A DNA stretch of 64,000 bases, taken from assembly GCA_014621425.1 (NCBI GenBank), contig JAANBB010000013.1:248001-312000 (forward strand), written 5' to 3'. The stretch's first letter is position 1; every line of letters starts with the position of its first letter. The notes under the pieces are model-generated. The model was not told the DNA's origin. It was given only the letters and a program-made list of their open reading frames with translations, and did no database searches. Positions 11,819 to 23,614 of the stretch are shown here, piece after piece. Source of the stretch: Cylindrodendrum hubeiense (lineage: Eukaryota; Ascomycota; Sordariomycetes; Hypocreales; Nectriaceae). A program made the position numbers and the translations under genes.

Positions 11819-12722
11819 TTTGCTGGATTTTGATGGTGTGAAATGTAGTGTATTGGTAAATTAACAGTAACATATTCATCAGGCTCGCAGATTTGAGGCG
11901 TCATGTCAGTTAAGTTGAATCACGATGCCGGAGACGAAAGTGGCCTCGGCATGAAGCGGGGTACAGCCAAGGGAATCACAAGAGCCAGGTCTCCTGGGCT
12001 ACGACTGTCTCAGTGCATCATTCACGCCTGTTGCGTGGCCTCGCTTCATGTACGTAGTCCACCAAGACGATCTCCTGGCTTGATCCAGCAAGCTCATGCG
12101 GCACAGACAAGAAATGTGCATACCCCGCCCACAGCTTCCAGGGGTCTGTTTGGTCCGGCGGCCAGCCAAGCAGCTGTAGCCAAGCCCTGCAGCTGCGCAG
12201 CTGAACGAGTTGCCAATATCCCGGTGTGGACTCGTTCGGGACTCGGGTTATGTGGACCCCAGAGACCAGAGATGCGGAGGTGGCGCTTCGGCAGAGGTGG
12301 GCCTGGGTTATGCCAAATCTGGAGAAGGCATGCCGAGGTAGATCTCCGAATTAGATCAACTGAGGCAAACCCCGCTCTTGAGATTAATCCCTGCTGCGTC
12401 TTGGTGCCCTGCACTGCTTGCCTACTTGACATCTGCTAGCTGGGTCAGGTTTGTGAGAACCAACATGGGCCCGAATTACACTACGCATTAGCGGAGTCTT
12501 CATTCCACTTTTGCCGTGGCCGGCAATGCAACAAAGTGGATGGTAGACAACAGCCTTTCGGTCTGTGAATAAGGTTCTCGTCTCAATGTCATTGCTCCCA
12601 TATCTTACAGCTAAGTGGTCGTCTATGGAACGAATCACGGTTTAAACATCGATTCCCCCTTTCTAACGGCGGCTCGACATGCAGTCGAACCAACCTCCAC
12701 ATTTTAGGAAGCTGAGCCCAAA
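11819..12722. other. Intergenic, CoA ligase promoter and spacer
   Basis: A 900-bp GC-richer spacer. Open frames occur on both strands, but they overlap each other, have no start context or domain, and I do not accept them. The CoA ligase promoter should be in the left part. Confidence 0.45.
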
Positions 12723-14470
12723 TTACAGGATCCCACGGGAATGGCTTCCTTCGATGGCGTCCAAATCATCATAGGAAATTTGGTACCCTATAGATCGATC
12801 GTAGTCGTTGATATTCCAACCAGTCGGTCTCGGGGGACCATATAAAGGAAGACCAAAGAACTGGTCCTCGATGTCCGCAAATGATGCTGCATCTAGATGC
12901 TCAGTAGATCGACCCGCAGATTCCATGCCGTGCTCCCAGGCGCCCATGCGTGGAGGCGGGGGTACAATGTCTAAAAAGATGGGTATTTCCTGGCGCAGCT
13001 CCGGAAAATAGCTGAAGAAATCTCTCTCCATTGTCCACGACCTCGCGTTGCGGATTGTCTCCTCAAAGACATTCGATATCTGGTATCGGCCTTGTTGGAC
13101 GTTCTGGGTGTAGCAGTCGCGAAATTCAAACGGCCAAACTATGCGCATGTGCTCCTTGAACAGATTCCAGAACATATTTTGGCAGTATCGATGGTGTGAG
13201 TGAATGAAACTCTCCCGGACATTCGGCCTTTGCACGTTGGGTTAGTATTGTGGAGTCGGGGGTGAGTATTTCTTACCAGGGGAGATATTCGGCGCCAGGG
13301 ACATGACGGCCATGATTCGACGTCCTAAAAGCTTGGTTAGAACCCTTCATCGACTCAAGAAGATAGTACCACTAACGTCTTCTTATACCACTTTGGCAGG
13401 GGAGTAGAGTTTGGGGGCTTCACATTGTGTTGGGATGGCATCAATAGATGCACGATCCACAAGATGCCCAATCGCTCTACTTGTCCACACCCCATGAAGC
13501 CGAGCTCATCTAGTTGGCGGATCTTTCTCCATAGCGGAGTCAACTGGTGAGATTTGGAGACACTCTCCCATCCGTGGAGGATGGCCCTCACGATAATATC
13601 GTCGCTGATCGAGTCGCACTCCCTATTGTCATCGAGGCGCTTGGCGGGCTTGCTCAGGATCTGGTTCGCCGCCCGCCATATGTTGAAGCTCACTTCCGTC
13701 CCATCGGATAGTCGGCGGGTTCTAGTTGAGTTACAGGGGCATGCAGATGACAGCGCGGGAGTGGCGACGGGCTGGCAATTCGTGATTTGTCCCTCGATGA
13801 CCGGGCGGGATGCCAACGACAGATTACTCTCATCGGCTTCGGGGCTGGATTCCAGTTGCTCGATTCGACTAACGGGATTGGCAGTGAGTTCCGGCAGCCT
13901 CTCCGCTTGGGTCGCACTGATATTTATGGAGCCGTCGATGGAGTAGTCCATGTCACTCCCAAAATCCAAGAGGGGTATATTGCTCTCAATCGGGGCTTCA
14001 ACCGGAGCTGTGATGGAGGAAGGCTCTAGAAGAGCCTGACTGATTGCGCACAGGGGCTCTTCTACGGGCTCATCGTGCTGAGTGATGCCTTGATCTCTCG
14101 GTCGGTTGGGTGGGTTCAATGCGACTGTGGCGGAGGTGCCAGCTAGGTGGCTCTTGATCGAGTCGTCCAGCGATTGAAGAAATCGTTTAAATCCATCTCT
14201 TTCGGCAGACACTCCTTCTAGCTGCTTGATGAGCGACGTATTCGCTCCATTTGCATCCTGGTCGCGGAATGTTTCCACCAGGCTCTCCAGGTACGCAATG
14301 CGATTTTTGGTCTTTACGCGAGCTGTGCGCTGAGCGCGACGGTCGAGCTCTCTTTTCCGGATGCGCTGCGCAGACAGGGTACTGTCCTTTTCACTCTTTG
14401 CGACGGATTCTCGCGTGACTGTCTCGTTGTCCGACATGACTTTTGCGACGACTTGGTTCGGATTGAGCAC
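12723..14470 (-). CDS. bZIP transcription factor with DUF3425
   Basis: Three exons, 13377-14470, 13277-13324 and 12723-13227, with introns of 52 and 49 nt, give about 548 aa (536 aa if ATG 14434, MSDNETV, is used). The basic region RKRELDRRAQRTARVKTKNR is followed by a short leucine-type zipper (IAYLESLVETF). Fungal bZIPs of this type carry a C-terminal DUF3425. It is seen here as LPKWYKKT, then YLPWPNVRESF created by the second splice, then WPFEFRDCYTQ and WTMERDFFSYFPELR. The 48-nt middle exon bridges the conserved region, which supports the model. The role is nuclear transcription control. It lies between the CoA ligase and the P450 on the same strand, so it may regulate them (inference). 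Confidence 0.85.
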
Positions 14471-14657
14471 AGCAGTTGATGGTCAAGCAGACTTGGACGT
14501 GGAAAATGCCAGGATTGCGGAGAGATCAATGACGCGCGTGTGATTGACAACACATTAGCCGATTACCCCGCAAATTGGCTTCTATTTTCATAGCGGTCAA
14601 CTAAGATGAAACAGGAATTCCGGATTGCCGTCAACCCGCTTGGATCTTCCCTGCAAG

Positions 14658-16653
14658 CTAAGCCTTTCGTGGCGTAAACACCATGTCCATCTTCGGGCAC
14701 ATGAGGGTGAAGCCATCTACCAATCCGTCCAGAAACGCCTCTGGCGTCTGGCCAGGCGCAAAACTAATGTCGTATCTATGGATGACCTGGCTTATGACAA
14801 ATCGGATTTCCATGAGTCCAAGCTGCTTTCCAACACACGAGTATTTTCCTACCGGTTGTCAGCCACTAACGAACACAACTCACCGCCGAGGCACTCACCC
14901 ATAGAGAAAGGAGCAAACGCAGAGCTATCTTTCACCAGCTCCGGCTGCGATGTCCATCTCTCAGGAATGAATTCATCTGGGCGCTCAAAACACCTCGGGT
15001 CTACGGTCATCGCATTAGTTGGGCCAGTTCTAGAAGCGCGGCAACTGCACTCACCACGGGCCACTGTGTATGTTGGAATCTGAACAATCATGTTCCCTGG
15101 GATAAATGTTTCATCAATTTGCATGCCCTGCGGGGGAGTCATTCGCTGAACACCTGAAGGGACGGCAGGGTGAAGGCGCATTCCCTCGTCGATCACCGCC
15201 TGGAGGTACTTGACCTTGGACAGCGCCATGTGCCCCGGTCCCTTATTCTGACTAAAGAAATCGTCCAATTCTTTCTGCAATTTTGCACAAATCTCAGGGT
15301 GTGTTGCAAGCTCGAATAAGATGCATGTCATGGTCGCCGAGGTCGTATCACTGTCACGCAAGTTAATCCCGTTCGGCCATAGAGTATGGCCAGCGTACCT
15401 TCCAGCCACGGTGATGAGGTTTGCATCGCCGATCAGATGCATCTCATCTTGCCACGAAGGTTGGCTCTTCTCTTTGTAAGGGTCCAGAACCACTGAGAAC
15501 ACGTCCGGTAGTTCCGGTTCCAGCTTCACACTCTGTCAGACGGGTACAATCACGCTTATGAGGAAACTATTACCTCAATCCTAGCCTTGACTCGCAGTTT
15601 GAGCCACTTTATAAACTTTTTGTATGCCATGTTCACAAACGGGATGTATTGGGTGAGGAGAAAGGCCCACGGAAATCGGCCAAGCGAGGTACCAAACACT
15701 GTCATTGTGTGCATCAGTTTCATGTAGTGGTGCGCGACTCCGCCGTTGAGCATGTTGAAGCTCTTGCCAAATGCAAGGTCTCCCATGACGTCGAATCCGT
15801 AAAAGTTCAACCAGAGGGTAGCATCCATTGGCTTGCCTGCACTGGCCTCGATTTTGCTCAGAAGTAGATCGGTGTATTTCGCCACTCTGGGCTCATAGTT
15901 TCGCAGCGCTGTTATGATTATTAGTAACTTGCTCATTATTGGCTATAGATTGCATACCTTTGGAGCTGAATCCCTTGTCCCATACTTTCCGTCGTTGCGA
16001 GTGCTCCTTGATGTCTCTTTCGGACTGTACGGATATCATAGGGTGGAAAATGTTGTACCACGGTCCCTTCAAACACGGCGACTGGGCCGAATGGATGGCA
16101 CGGAGAGCGCTGGTATTTGCAATTGACAATTCGGATGGACCTGAATCGTGTCAGCGGCCTGGCTGCGACCAACGTCAGAGATTATAGACCCACCTAGCCT
16201 GACAATATCGCCGTAGGTACGGTGTAGTTGTTGTACTTCTTCGTACATGTGTAGTTTTCTGAAAATGAGCCATACTGGGTAAACGCTAGACACGCTCGAA
16301 AGAAACGGCCCTGGAAACCGGCGCAGGGGATGGAGTAAGATTCTGTATGTGCCGATGCTGGTGTAAATGCCCCCGATGAGCATCAGCGACAGTTTGGAGG
16401 TAATAGAAATGGCAGCCCAAATGCTCTCCGAGCCCTGGGGTAGGTGGAATATGTAGCCGTAGATCAATAAAGAGTAGATGGTAGTGAAAATGAGCAAGAG
16501 CTGCGGGACCCAGAGATCCCACTCTCCTACGCGGAATAGCGTGACGTGGAGGAAAACTCCAACGAGAAACGCCGCTGTGTAGGTTAGGGGACTGTCGGGA
16601 TTGAAGATTAAGACATCCATTTTGTTGGACCCTGCAAGGAAGAAAGCAGGCAA
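14658..16653 (-). CDS. Cytochrome P450 monooxygenase with polytopic N-terminus
   Basis: Seven exons (16194-16653, 15958-16140, 15574-15908, 15399-15532, 15055-15350, 14899-15000, 14658-14848) give about 566 aa. Each of the six introns, 41-54 nt, restores a conserved P450 element. Three hydrophobic segments lie in the first 130 residues, followed by the Pro-rich hinge LRRFPGP. The I-helix AGSDTTS is created by splicing at 15351-15398. The K-helix is EGMR and the PERF-type motif is FIPERW. The haem loop FSMGKYSCVGK spans the 14849-14898 intron. The several N-terminal membrane segments resemble fungal P450s described as high-nitrogen-upregulated (family resemblance, not proven). It acts at the ER on an unknown substrate. 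ATG 16617 is an alternative start. Confidence 0.88.
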
Positions 16654-17222
16654 TTGAGTAGATTACCAACCGCAGAGGACTAGGCGTCCATGCTTAAATA
16701 CGAATTGTTGTATTTCTGTGCGGTACCAACACCACCCCGCTGTACTTCATTTCTGGTTTCAGATTCAGTGCTCTCCCGTACTCAAGGGTCAAGACAACCG
16801 GTGAGGCGTCATACCCTATGATTCAGTTCAGGACCACATGAGACGACCCGGTTGGGCAGCGTCGGCCGATGAGCCCATCCCTTGTCGAGTCAGAAAACGC
16901 TGATTCAAAACCTCGGATAGTTCCGGGTCGGCGCTAATAGCGGAGTTGGTAGTGTTGGGGACGTGTCTCAGCGGGGCTGTCTGTTGCACGGCTACCGGCA
17001 CAATTCCAACAGGTCAATTGAGCTGTTACGTAGTACTTGTTGTGGCTACTAGTAAAGGATGCTGGACAGAACTGAGCTTGAGCTCCTGGTTCGTGAAACA
17101 CGTCTATATGCGAAGCACTAATAAGCAGAGACCTAATTGGGCGATGGACGGAAAATGGGATCGTATGTTTCTCAAATTTAAGTAACTAAGTCTTTTGATT
17201 AGGTCGTGTCGATTCTCAAATA
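16654..17222. other. Intergenic, P450 promoter and GH43 3' flank
   Basis: A 570-bp spacer. No gene is supported. The P450 promoter should lie in the left part. Confidence 0.45.
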
Positions 17223-19502
17223 CTAAAACAACGACCGTCGGTGGCGACGTCGTTCTTCACTGCACCCCGGAATCACCGCAGCTGGCGGGCCCTCCAACGT
17301 CGGGCTGACCACATTAATCAAGCCGGTGGTCGCATCGAAGGTCAGCGCGTCAAGAGACGTCTCGCGGTGCGTGCCATCACCATCTGGAATGTGGAATCGG
17401 TGATACGCAATGTACCACTCATCCGTGCCAGGGACATTGACGATGGAGTTGTGGCCGGTCCCGAGAATACCCAGAGAAACGTCCTTCTGCAGGATGACGC
17501 CGCGATAGACCCATGGGCCATGGACGCTATCTGAAGTCGCATAGCCAACGCGGTAGTTTTCAGACCCAGTGTCGTCAATGGAGTAAGTGAGATGATACAG
17601 CCCGTCGCGGTAGTTGACAAAGGTTCCCTCGCGGAAAGTCTGGAGGCCGCTGACGGCTGCAACACTTGTCCAGTTGACCGATACCATGTCTTCATCAAGT
17701 TCGGCATACAACGGGATTCCATTGCCCCAGAAAATATAGTACTTGCCCGAGACAGGGTCGTGGAATGCGCAAGGGTCAATCGCTTGGTTCGTAGTAAGCG
17801 CTTCGTTGTTGACAATCATAGCCGCTTCTTGTGCCACAAATGGCCCGTCGGGAGAATCCGCCACAGCGACGCCGATGGTCTTTCGGTTGTATGTGGGATT
17901 ATTCCCGCTAAAGTAGAAGTAATACTTTCCATCGCGCTCGGCGATTGTTGGCGCCCAGGCATTCCCTGAGGCCCAAGGCACGTTGCCAGCGTCACCGTCA
18001 AGAGTGAGGAAGGGCTCATCGGAGCGAGTCCACGATACAAGGTCGGGGGATTTCCAGACATAGAAGTCCTTGCCACCCCAGCCGGAATAACCGTCTGTCG
18101 TCGCGTAGATGTAGTAGAAGCAATCGTATATGGCAATGTTGGGATCGGCGTAAAGGCCAGTCAGGATAGGGTTGGTGCGCTTCTCCAGGACACTTGTTGG
18201 GGATGCATCCCGCTTCGCCTTGGACAAGTTCTGTGTGAGTGCAGAGAGCTCGCTTGCTGTTATTGGGAGAACAGTTCCATGGCGAGGACTGGATGGAAGA
18301 TTGTACGAGCTTGAGACTGCCCAGTCGGGATTGGCAATATCCTCAGTTTCGAGGGGGATGTATCCACGGCCGGTATACTCGTCGACGAATAAGTAAAACT
18401 TTTCGCCATGGATGTCGTCGGGGTTCGACTTGAAGGCAGTAGGCCCCTCAACAGCACTTGTGCCAGCATTCTTGCCAATGCATGTTGCAACGATAGTCCA
18501 CGAGTCAAGAGTCGCGCGCAGCGCTGATGATCTTTCTTGGATAATGTCGCTACATCCTGTGCCGCTGGCACCTTCGTCCTTGGTGAAACGGTAGTAAACA
18601 TCGTCGGCCTTGAGAATAGTCGAGTCAATTCGCGACATGCCGGCATCTTGCCAAATGACGGGGTCGCTGAATGTGATGAAATCGCGCGTTGTGGCGTAGA
18701 GCATGCGGTGATACGTGGTTCCAGTGTGAGCGGTGTCATCCTCAGCGTATAGGGAAGATGCCCAAAAGACAATGTATGCGCCCAAGTCATCATCGTAGTA
18801 GGCTTCAGGCGCCCAGGTATTCCCTGCTGTGGCAGGAGAGACGAGAACATGGCGTTGGGCGGACCAGTTGATGAGGTCATTGGATTCCCAAACTTCTAAG
18901 TACCGACTTCCAGTGCGGACCGAACTTCCCCATGAAGTTCCACTACCAATTGACAAATCTGTGGCTAGAAGATAGAAAGTATCGCCTTCGTGAGACCGAA
19001 TGATGAACGGATCTCTCAAGCCTTTGGTTCCCAGGGTGGACGCAATGACAGGCTGGCCACCATTCAACTCGGTCCAGTCCAGAGCATCGTTTCCTTGACT
19101 AGCAGCAAAGTAGATCTTCTCGCCACTGAGTGTGCTTCCCGTAAAGTAGGCAAATGCGTAGCCTTCGAGTGCATCAAGAGCAAAAGCTGCTCGGACATTG
19201 GCCGTGAGCACCCGTGTGCGGGTTACATCATCTTGGCTAATCGAGGCAGTCAGATTGACCTCGGTATCGGTTGATTGCCTGGTCACACGACCATCTGCAG
19301 AGATGATGGATGAGTCGGAACTCTCCCAGGTGATATTCAGGCCGTCAGATGCGGTTTCGGGCAGGTATAAGTTGCCCCTGACGTCTTCAATGTTGTTAAC
19401 AATAACATCGGCCAGGGCTGAGTCGAGGAGCTCGACCGAGGTGTTTTGCGCCACAACGAAGCGCACACCCAACGCAATCAAGTTGATCCACAGAGAACGC
19501 AT
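17223..19502 (-). CDS. Secreted tandem GH43 glycoside hydrolase
   Basis: An intronless gene of about 759 aa from ATG 19502; I chose this start because it places the signal peptide MRSLWINLIALGVRFVVAQ at the N-terminus, whereas an upstream in-frame ATG at 19583 would bury it. Residues about 20-120 resemble an atrophied bacterial Ig-like domain (ITWESSDSSIISADGRVTR). The first GH43 five-bladed propeller follows, with candidate acidic residues in GLRDPFI, SRIDSTI and VEGPTAF. A second GH43 propeller starts at LYADPNIAIYD with AIDPCAF and FREGTFV. GH43 enzymes attack arabinan, arabinoxylan or xylo-oligosaccharides. Two catalytic-looking propellers in one chain are uncommon. A likely role is extracellular breakdown of plant cell-wall side chains. 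The tail ERRRHRRSLF is strongly basic. Confidence 0.87.
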   Translation of the reverse strand: MRSLWINLIALGVRFVVAQNTSVELLDSALADVIVNNIEDVRGNLYLPETASDGLNITWESSDSSIISADGRVTRQSTDTEVNLTASISQDDVTRTRVLTANVRAAFALDALEGYAFAYFTGSTLSGEKIYFAASQGNDALDWTELNGGQPVIASTLGTKGLRDPFIIRSHEGDTFYLLATDLSIGSGTSWGSSVRTGSRYLEVWESNDLINWSAQRHVLVSPATAGNTWAPEAYYDDDLGAYIVFWASSLYAEDDTAHTGTTYHRMLYATTRDFITFSDPVIWQDAGMSRIDSTILKADDVYYRFTKDEGASGTGCSDIIQERSSALRATLDSWTIVATCIGKNAGTSAVEGPTAFKSNPDDIHGEKFYLFVDEYTGRGYIPLETEDIANPDWAVSSSYNLPSSPRHGTVLPITASELSALTQNLSKAKRDASPTSVLEKRTNPILTGLYADPNIAIYDCFYYIYATTDGYSGWGGKDFYVWKSPDLVSWTRSDEPFLTLDGDAGNVPWASGNAWAPTIAERDGKYYFYFSGNNPTYNRKTIGVAVADSPDGPFVAQEAAMIVNNEALTTNQAIDPCAFHDPVSGKYYIFWGNGIPLYAELDEDMVSVNWTSVAAVSGLQTFREGTFVNYRDGLYHLTYSIDDTGSENYRVGYATSDSVHGPWVYRGVILQKDVSLGILGTGHNSIVNVPGTDEWYIAYHRFHIPDGDGTHRETSLDALTFDATTGLINVVSPTLEGPPAAVIPGCSEERRRHRRSLF

Positions 19503-20214
19503 CGTGAAGTAATTATTGTTGGCCCAACCTGACTTCAATATGGCAGACGGGAACATTTTATATCTATCTATTTTCGCCATCACGCGGTGTATAATACGAA
19601 CTACGAACTTAATACACTATGTTGCTCGGGGAAGCTCGGTCCGAGAGAACCTAATGGAGTATTGAGTTTACAAACGCCGATCCCTTCGGGCTCATGATGC
19701 CATTACGAGTGGGCCTCTATGCTTGCGCTCGAATGAACGATGTGCTTCCCCACAACCCCTCACCCCGGGGTCGCATTTCCCCGGATTTGGCACGGACTAG
19801 TTTCCCTGTTAAGACAGCTGAGCACAATAGTTACTTGCGACCCAATCATGAGATAAAGGCCGCTGATTAAGTGCCTACCGGGGTATAATTGTCTGGCTTG
19901 GTAGAGGGGCCGTCAGGAGAGCAGTCATGCCTCGACGACATTAACGGTCCTATTCAGGCACTAGTCCTTCACGGTGTCCACCAATCACCTCTTTACTGAG
20001 TGATAATATTGCGTACACGTCATATTCTTTGCTTAGGTGACAAAACGGCATGTGACGAGACTATGGCGGCACAAGGCGAGTTCGTTCTCAATTGCGGGAC
20101 TTTAAGTCATACACAAGAGAAGCAACCGAGGTTAAAAATATGGATAAATATAAAAACTAATATGCCAGGCACCTATTACTTCTACATACTCCACATTTAT
20201 AGGCCTATTTAAGC
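19503..20214. other. Intergenic, GH43 promoter
   Basis: About 700 bp with no supportable gene. It contains the presumed GH43 promoter and the 3' flank of the methyltransferase. Confidence 0.45.
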
Positions 20215-21082
20215 CTAGGCCTTGTTGCTTCCTGGCAGGTACACACTCATCTCGAACCCATTCGTGAAAGGCAGCGTCATGTTGTGAAAGCCGCTTCCTG
20301 GAGCTCGTAGGTATGCGAGCAAGTCCGCATAACCTTCTGCGCCCTTGATGGTATTGTCAACAAGGACCACGGCACCATGTCTAAGCCTCGGTTGAACGAT
20401 CTTGAGTGTTGGGAGGGAGACTGCTTGCCAAACTAGAGGTTACGGGTTCACTTTAGTACTCTGGATAGACTGTGCCACGTGACTGGTTTTTAATGCAGCA
20501 CTATAGCTCAGGCTTGAAACTGGGCCAATTGAAATTAACCATGGTGACATTAAACTTACTGTCGAGAAGAAGCATGTCTACTTCGGGTAGATCTTGCTTC
20601 AAGGTTTCGAGGAGGTCTCCAACTCTCAAGTCAATCTCCACCTCTACTGCCTCGCCGCACTGCTTCCAGAACTTTCTAGCAGTTGCTGCCTTTTGTGTCT
20701 CCCACTCTGTAGCGATGACTGTTCCCGGCTTTCCGGTTGCCGCTTTCGTCTTCGCAATCGCAAGGGCCATGTAGGTGGTGCTGACTCCGAAGCTAGTCCC
20801 AGCCTCCACAATGTTTGTGGCCCCCATGGATAGGATCAGCTGGTACATGAACTGGCATTTGTCTTCGTCAAGGGCAATGAATTTGTCAAGCATAAGATTA
20901 TTGAATGCGTCTTTTGGTGCCACGTCCGTTACGCTTTTGGTTACATCGTCAAGAGTTTCTGAAGAAATAAATCTGCCGGCGTTGTTGGACATAGCGGCTT
21001 CTTGGTCCAATGAGAGTCTGTGGACCTGAGATAAAAGCTGAAGTACATGCTCTGGGGCTTCGACTGGCGATGGGGAAGACAT
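20215..21082 (-). CDS. SAM-dependent O-methyltransferase (family 3, catechol-OMT-like)
   Basis: Two exons, 20560-21082 and 20215-20432, separated by a 127-nt intron (GTAAGT..CTAG), give about 246 aa, a usual length for this family. The SAM-binding motif I is NIVEAGTSFGVSTTYMA. The acidic VDMLLLDIWQ strand is formed across the splice. GAVVLVDNT is the conserved metal-site region. Such enzymes methylate catechol-like hydroxyls and need a divalent cation. It could act with the P450 upstream on the same strand (inference). No signal peptide is visible, so it is cytosolic. Confidence 0.85.
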
Positions 21083-23614
21083 GTTGTTGCTTTGGAATTG
21101 GATAAGTCTGAATAATTGAAAAGGCTGTGCAGACGGAGGAGAAGTTGAGAGTTAAAAGAAAACCAATACTAAGAAGAAATAGCATTGCAGTAGGTAGTAG
21201 TCTTTAATACCAGCCTCGTATCTTTCCGGCTTGCCGAGGTTGGCACACTTGGCAGCTCCGTATTCGCTTAGAGATAGGTCTCATTTCGAGCCTCTGATTT
21301 GCCTCATGCAGTGTCGTCGGGGGCGGCCCAATTGAATGTTGAACTAAATAAAATAGCAGCGGGTACAAGTCTCGTGGAACTTTTCTAGTTGTCCAACAGC
21401 AAGCCACGTCTATCCACAATGTGCCTAATCTGCCTCCCTGCAGGATCTACAATGTGTGATTTTCTTTTTTGTTGACAACGAATGAGAAAGGGACAGAGCA
21501 TCCACATCTTGTTCTTGCGTCTCCCTGGGCTAAGTACTCAGACGGATCCGAAAGTTCACTAGGCAAAACCAACCACACCCACCAGCCGCAAATTTTCTAG
21601 CTTTAGGGTAGCGGGATTGATCTCGACCAAAATCCAGGTAATAGAACCACAACAACCGCGCAAGCAATTGACGATCTGAAAGTGTAGGGTATATGATAAT
21701 ATAGTAGGAAGTGGAGTCATCAAAGAATAGGAAAAAACTGTTGAGGATGAAAGGCTGTAGTATCAGCTGGGTTGGGCCTAAGGAAGTAAAGAAAACTACG
21801 CGCAAAGACTATATGTAAAGTACGACATAGATTCCCTACAAAGGAGGGTCTAAGAGTGCGCAAAATATCTTTACCAGCTCTCTGAGCTCATGTGTCACCC
21901 TTGACCAGCAAGCCATATCCATCCAACACACTACGCATAGCTACTACATGTAGGTCTGATATCTCCTCGGACAATGTTTAACGTAAGCATACCAGCCAAG
22001 GCAATAGATCAGTCACAGCTAAGGCAAAATATGCATTAGTAATCCTAGTCACCGCACAACTGTCATCAGATGGATCGGGCCCGATCGGCGTACTTCGTAG
22101 TCTCTATTCTTCTATTGAAGACATGTTCAAGCCCGCCACTTATGTAGAACAACAAGAGCATCCATCGACGTCAATTGTACCCATCACCCTTCCTGTGGGA
22201 TATAACCGAAGCTATGTTACTGGTCAAGGTAAAATTGTGTCGTGGGTTCTGAGCACAGGCGCAATACGGGCGCCAAGATCTTTTATGTTTTGTGAGAGAC
22301 AATACATGGCATACAAGAACCCATACACGAGACTGAGAATTCTCCCTCACTTTGTCATAACTGACGGCTTGCTACTTTAGCCCAGGTTGATCTGGGCTTC
22401 AGTGAGCTGACCTGAACCGGGGACCCCACATTTGGTCCCACATAACTAGAGTGCTGGACACTAACGGCTGGACCAAGTTGTGAAGAACTCAGTTTCAGGA
22501 CCCTCTGTCTGAGGTATTCTCTCTTGCAGTTGTAATGCGAGATCGACACCACTTCTCAGCCCTCTCTTTCTGAACTCCCCTGCCCCGTTTGGTGCAGTTC
22601 ACCTTTGTATGTATTTTGAAAACCCAACCCTTTCGCCGATGTGCAAACTATGATGCCATCGAGGCCTAAACTGCAAGAGTAGGCGGTATATAGACAGCCA
22701 CAACAAATGCGGGGTAAGCAGAACCGTGAGTTTAATCTCCCACCAATCCAATTAACCTTCACGCCGCCCTCAAGGTCGGGTGAGGGAGGGGTGGATGACC
22801 TGTGGCTAAACGCGTCATACGGAGGATGCACTTGTGGGGACCAGAGCCCTGTATCCGATGTGACGTTAAGATGCGTTCAGCAAATGCAGTTATGTTGCAA
22901 TTATGTTGCAATTAAGGCTGTTGGAAGAGCAAAGGTGGTGTCAGCAGTGCTCATATTGGTCCCTCCGGCAACCAATCTTTCCTATTCCCAACCCACCACA
23001 CAGGTGAATTGGTGCAGCGCCCACTAGGCAGGCCTATCTGAATTTCCACATGACCTCTCAGCTCATGCAGTAATCCTTACCGAAGAGCATTCTGCCTTGC
23101 AGCGTACAGTGCGGTCATTCTTTGCAGAGCTTCACTTTGCCAGAAGTTTGAAAACATCGAGATCATGCAGCCAGATCCTCATCTCGCCCATAAATGGGTC
23201 TAAAGATCAATTCAGGACAAATTGTTTATCATGTAATCCTTCAGACGTGCATTTTCCATCATCATCTTCCTTGGATATTTAGTCGCGGCCTGTCTCGCCT
23301 CTTCAAACATTAGGTATGACTTTCCCGGCTGCTTCGTTGGCCACATTGCCTCCTCCTGGATTACCTATTCTGAGCTGAACAGCGAAGAAGAACACCCTTA
23401 AGCTTAAACCTTCCGCAAGATCTGCAGGAGTTGTCTATTATGCCGACCTCTGGGTGTTTGAAAAGCTCCTAACACAATATCCTCTTCCGGGTTGCACTCC
23501 TCTCGTCCGTTTGATGTACACTATTTTCCCTTGATTTATTCCCATTTAAGTCTATTATGAGACATTCACACTACGCTTTATGTCCAGTCAGCTTTTTGAG
23601 TCAGCACACACAAC
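21083..23614. other. Gene-free stretch of 2.5 kb
   Basis: No coding region is convincing on either strand. Minor structure includes a GCCCAGGTTGATCTGGGC hairpin near 22380 and a short tandem of TTATGTTGCAA units near 22890. I could not recognise transposase, reverse transcriptase or LTR sequence. The left end holds the methyltransferase promoter and the right end that of the next gene. Confidence 0.5.

Noticed and set aside
11903..12439. 178-aa frame on the plus strand and a 112-aa frame opposite it
   Set aside because: Both are open over the same GC-rich stretch, which is expected of non-coding GC-rich DNA. Neither has a domain or matching splice sites.
17342..18880. Long open frames antisense or out of frame to the GH43 gene
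   Set aside because: They shadow a clear intronless GH43 coding frame and are low in similarity to anything.
22123..22380. 85-aa plus-strand frame in the 21-23.6 kb gap
   Set aside because: It has no domain, splice signals or neighbours, and its length is compatible with chance.
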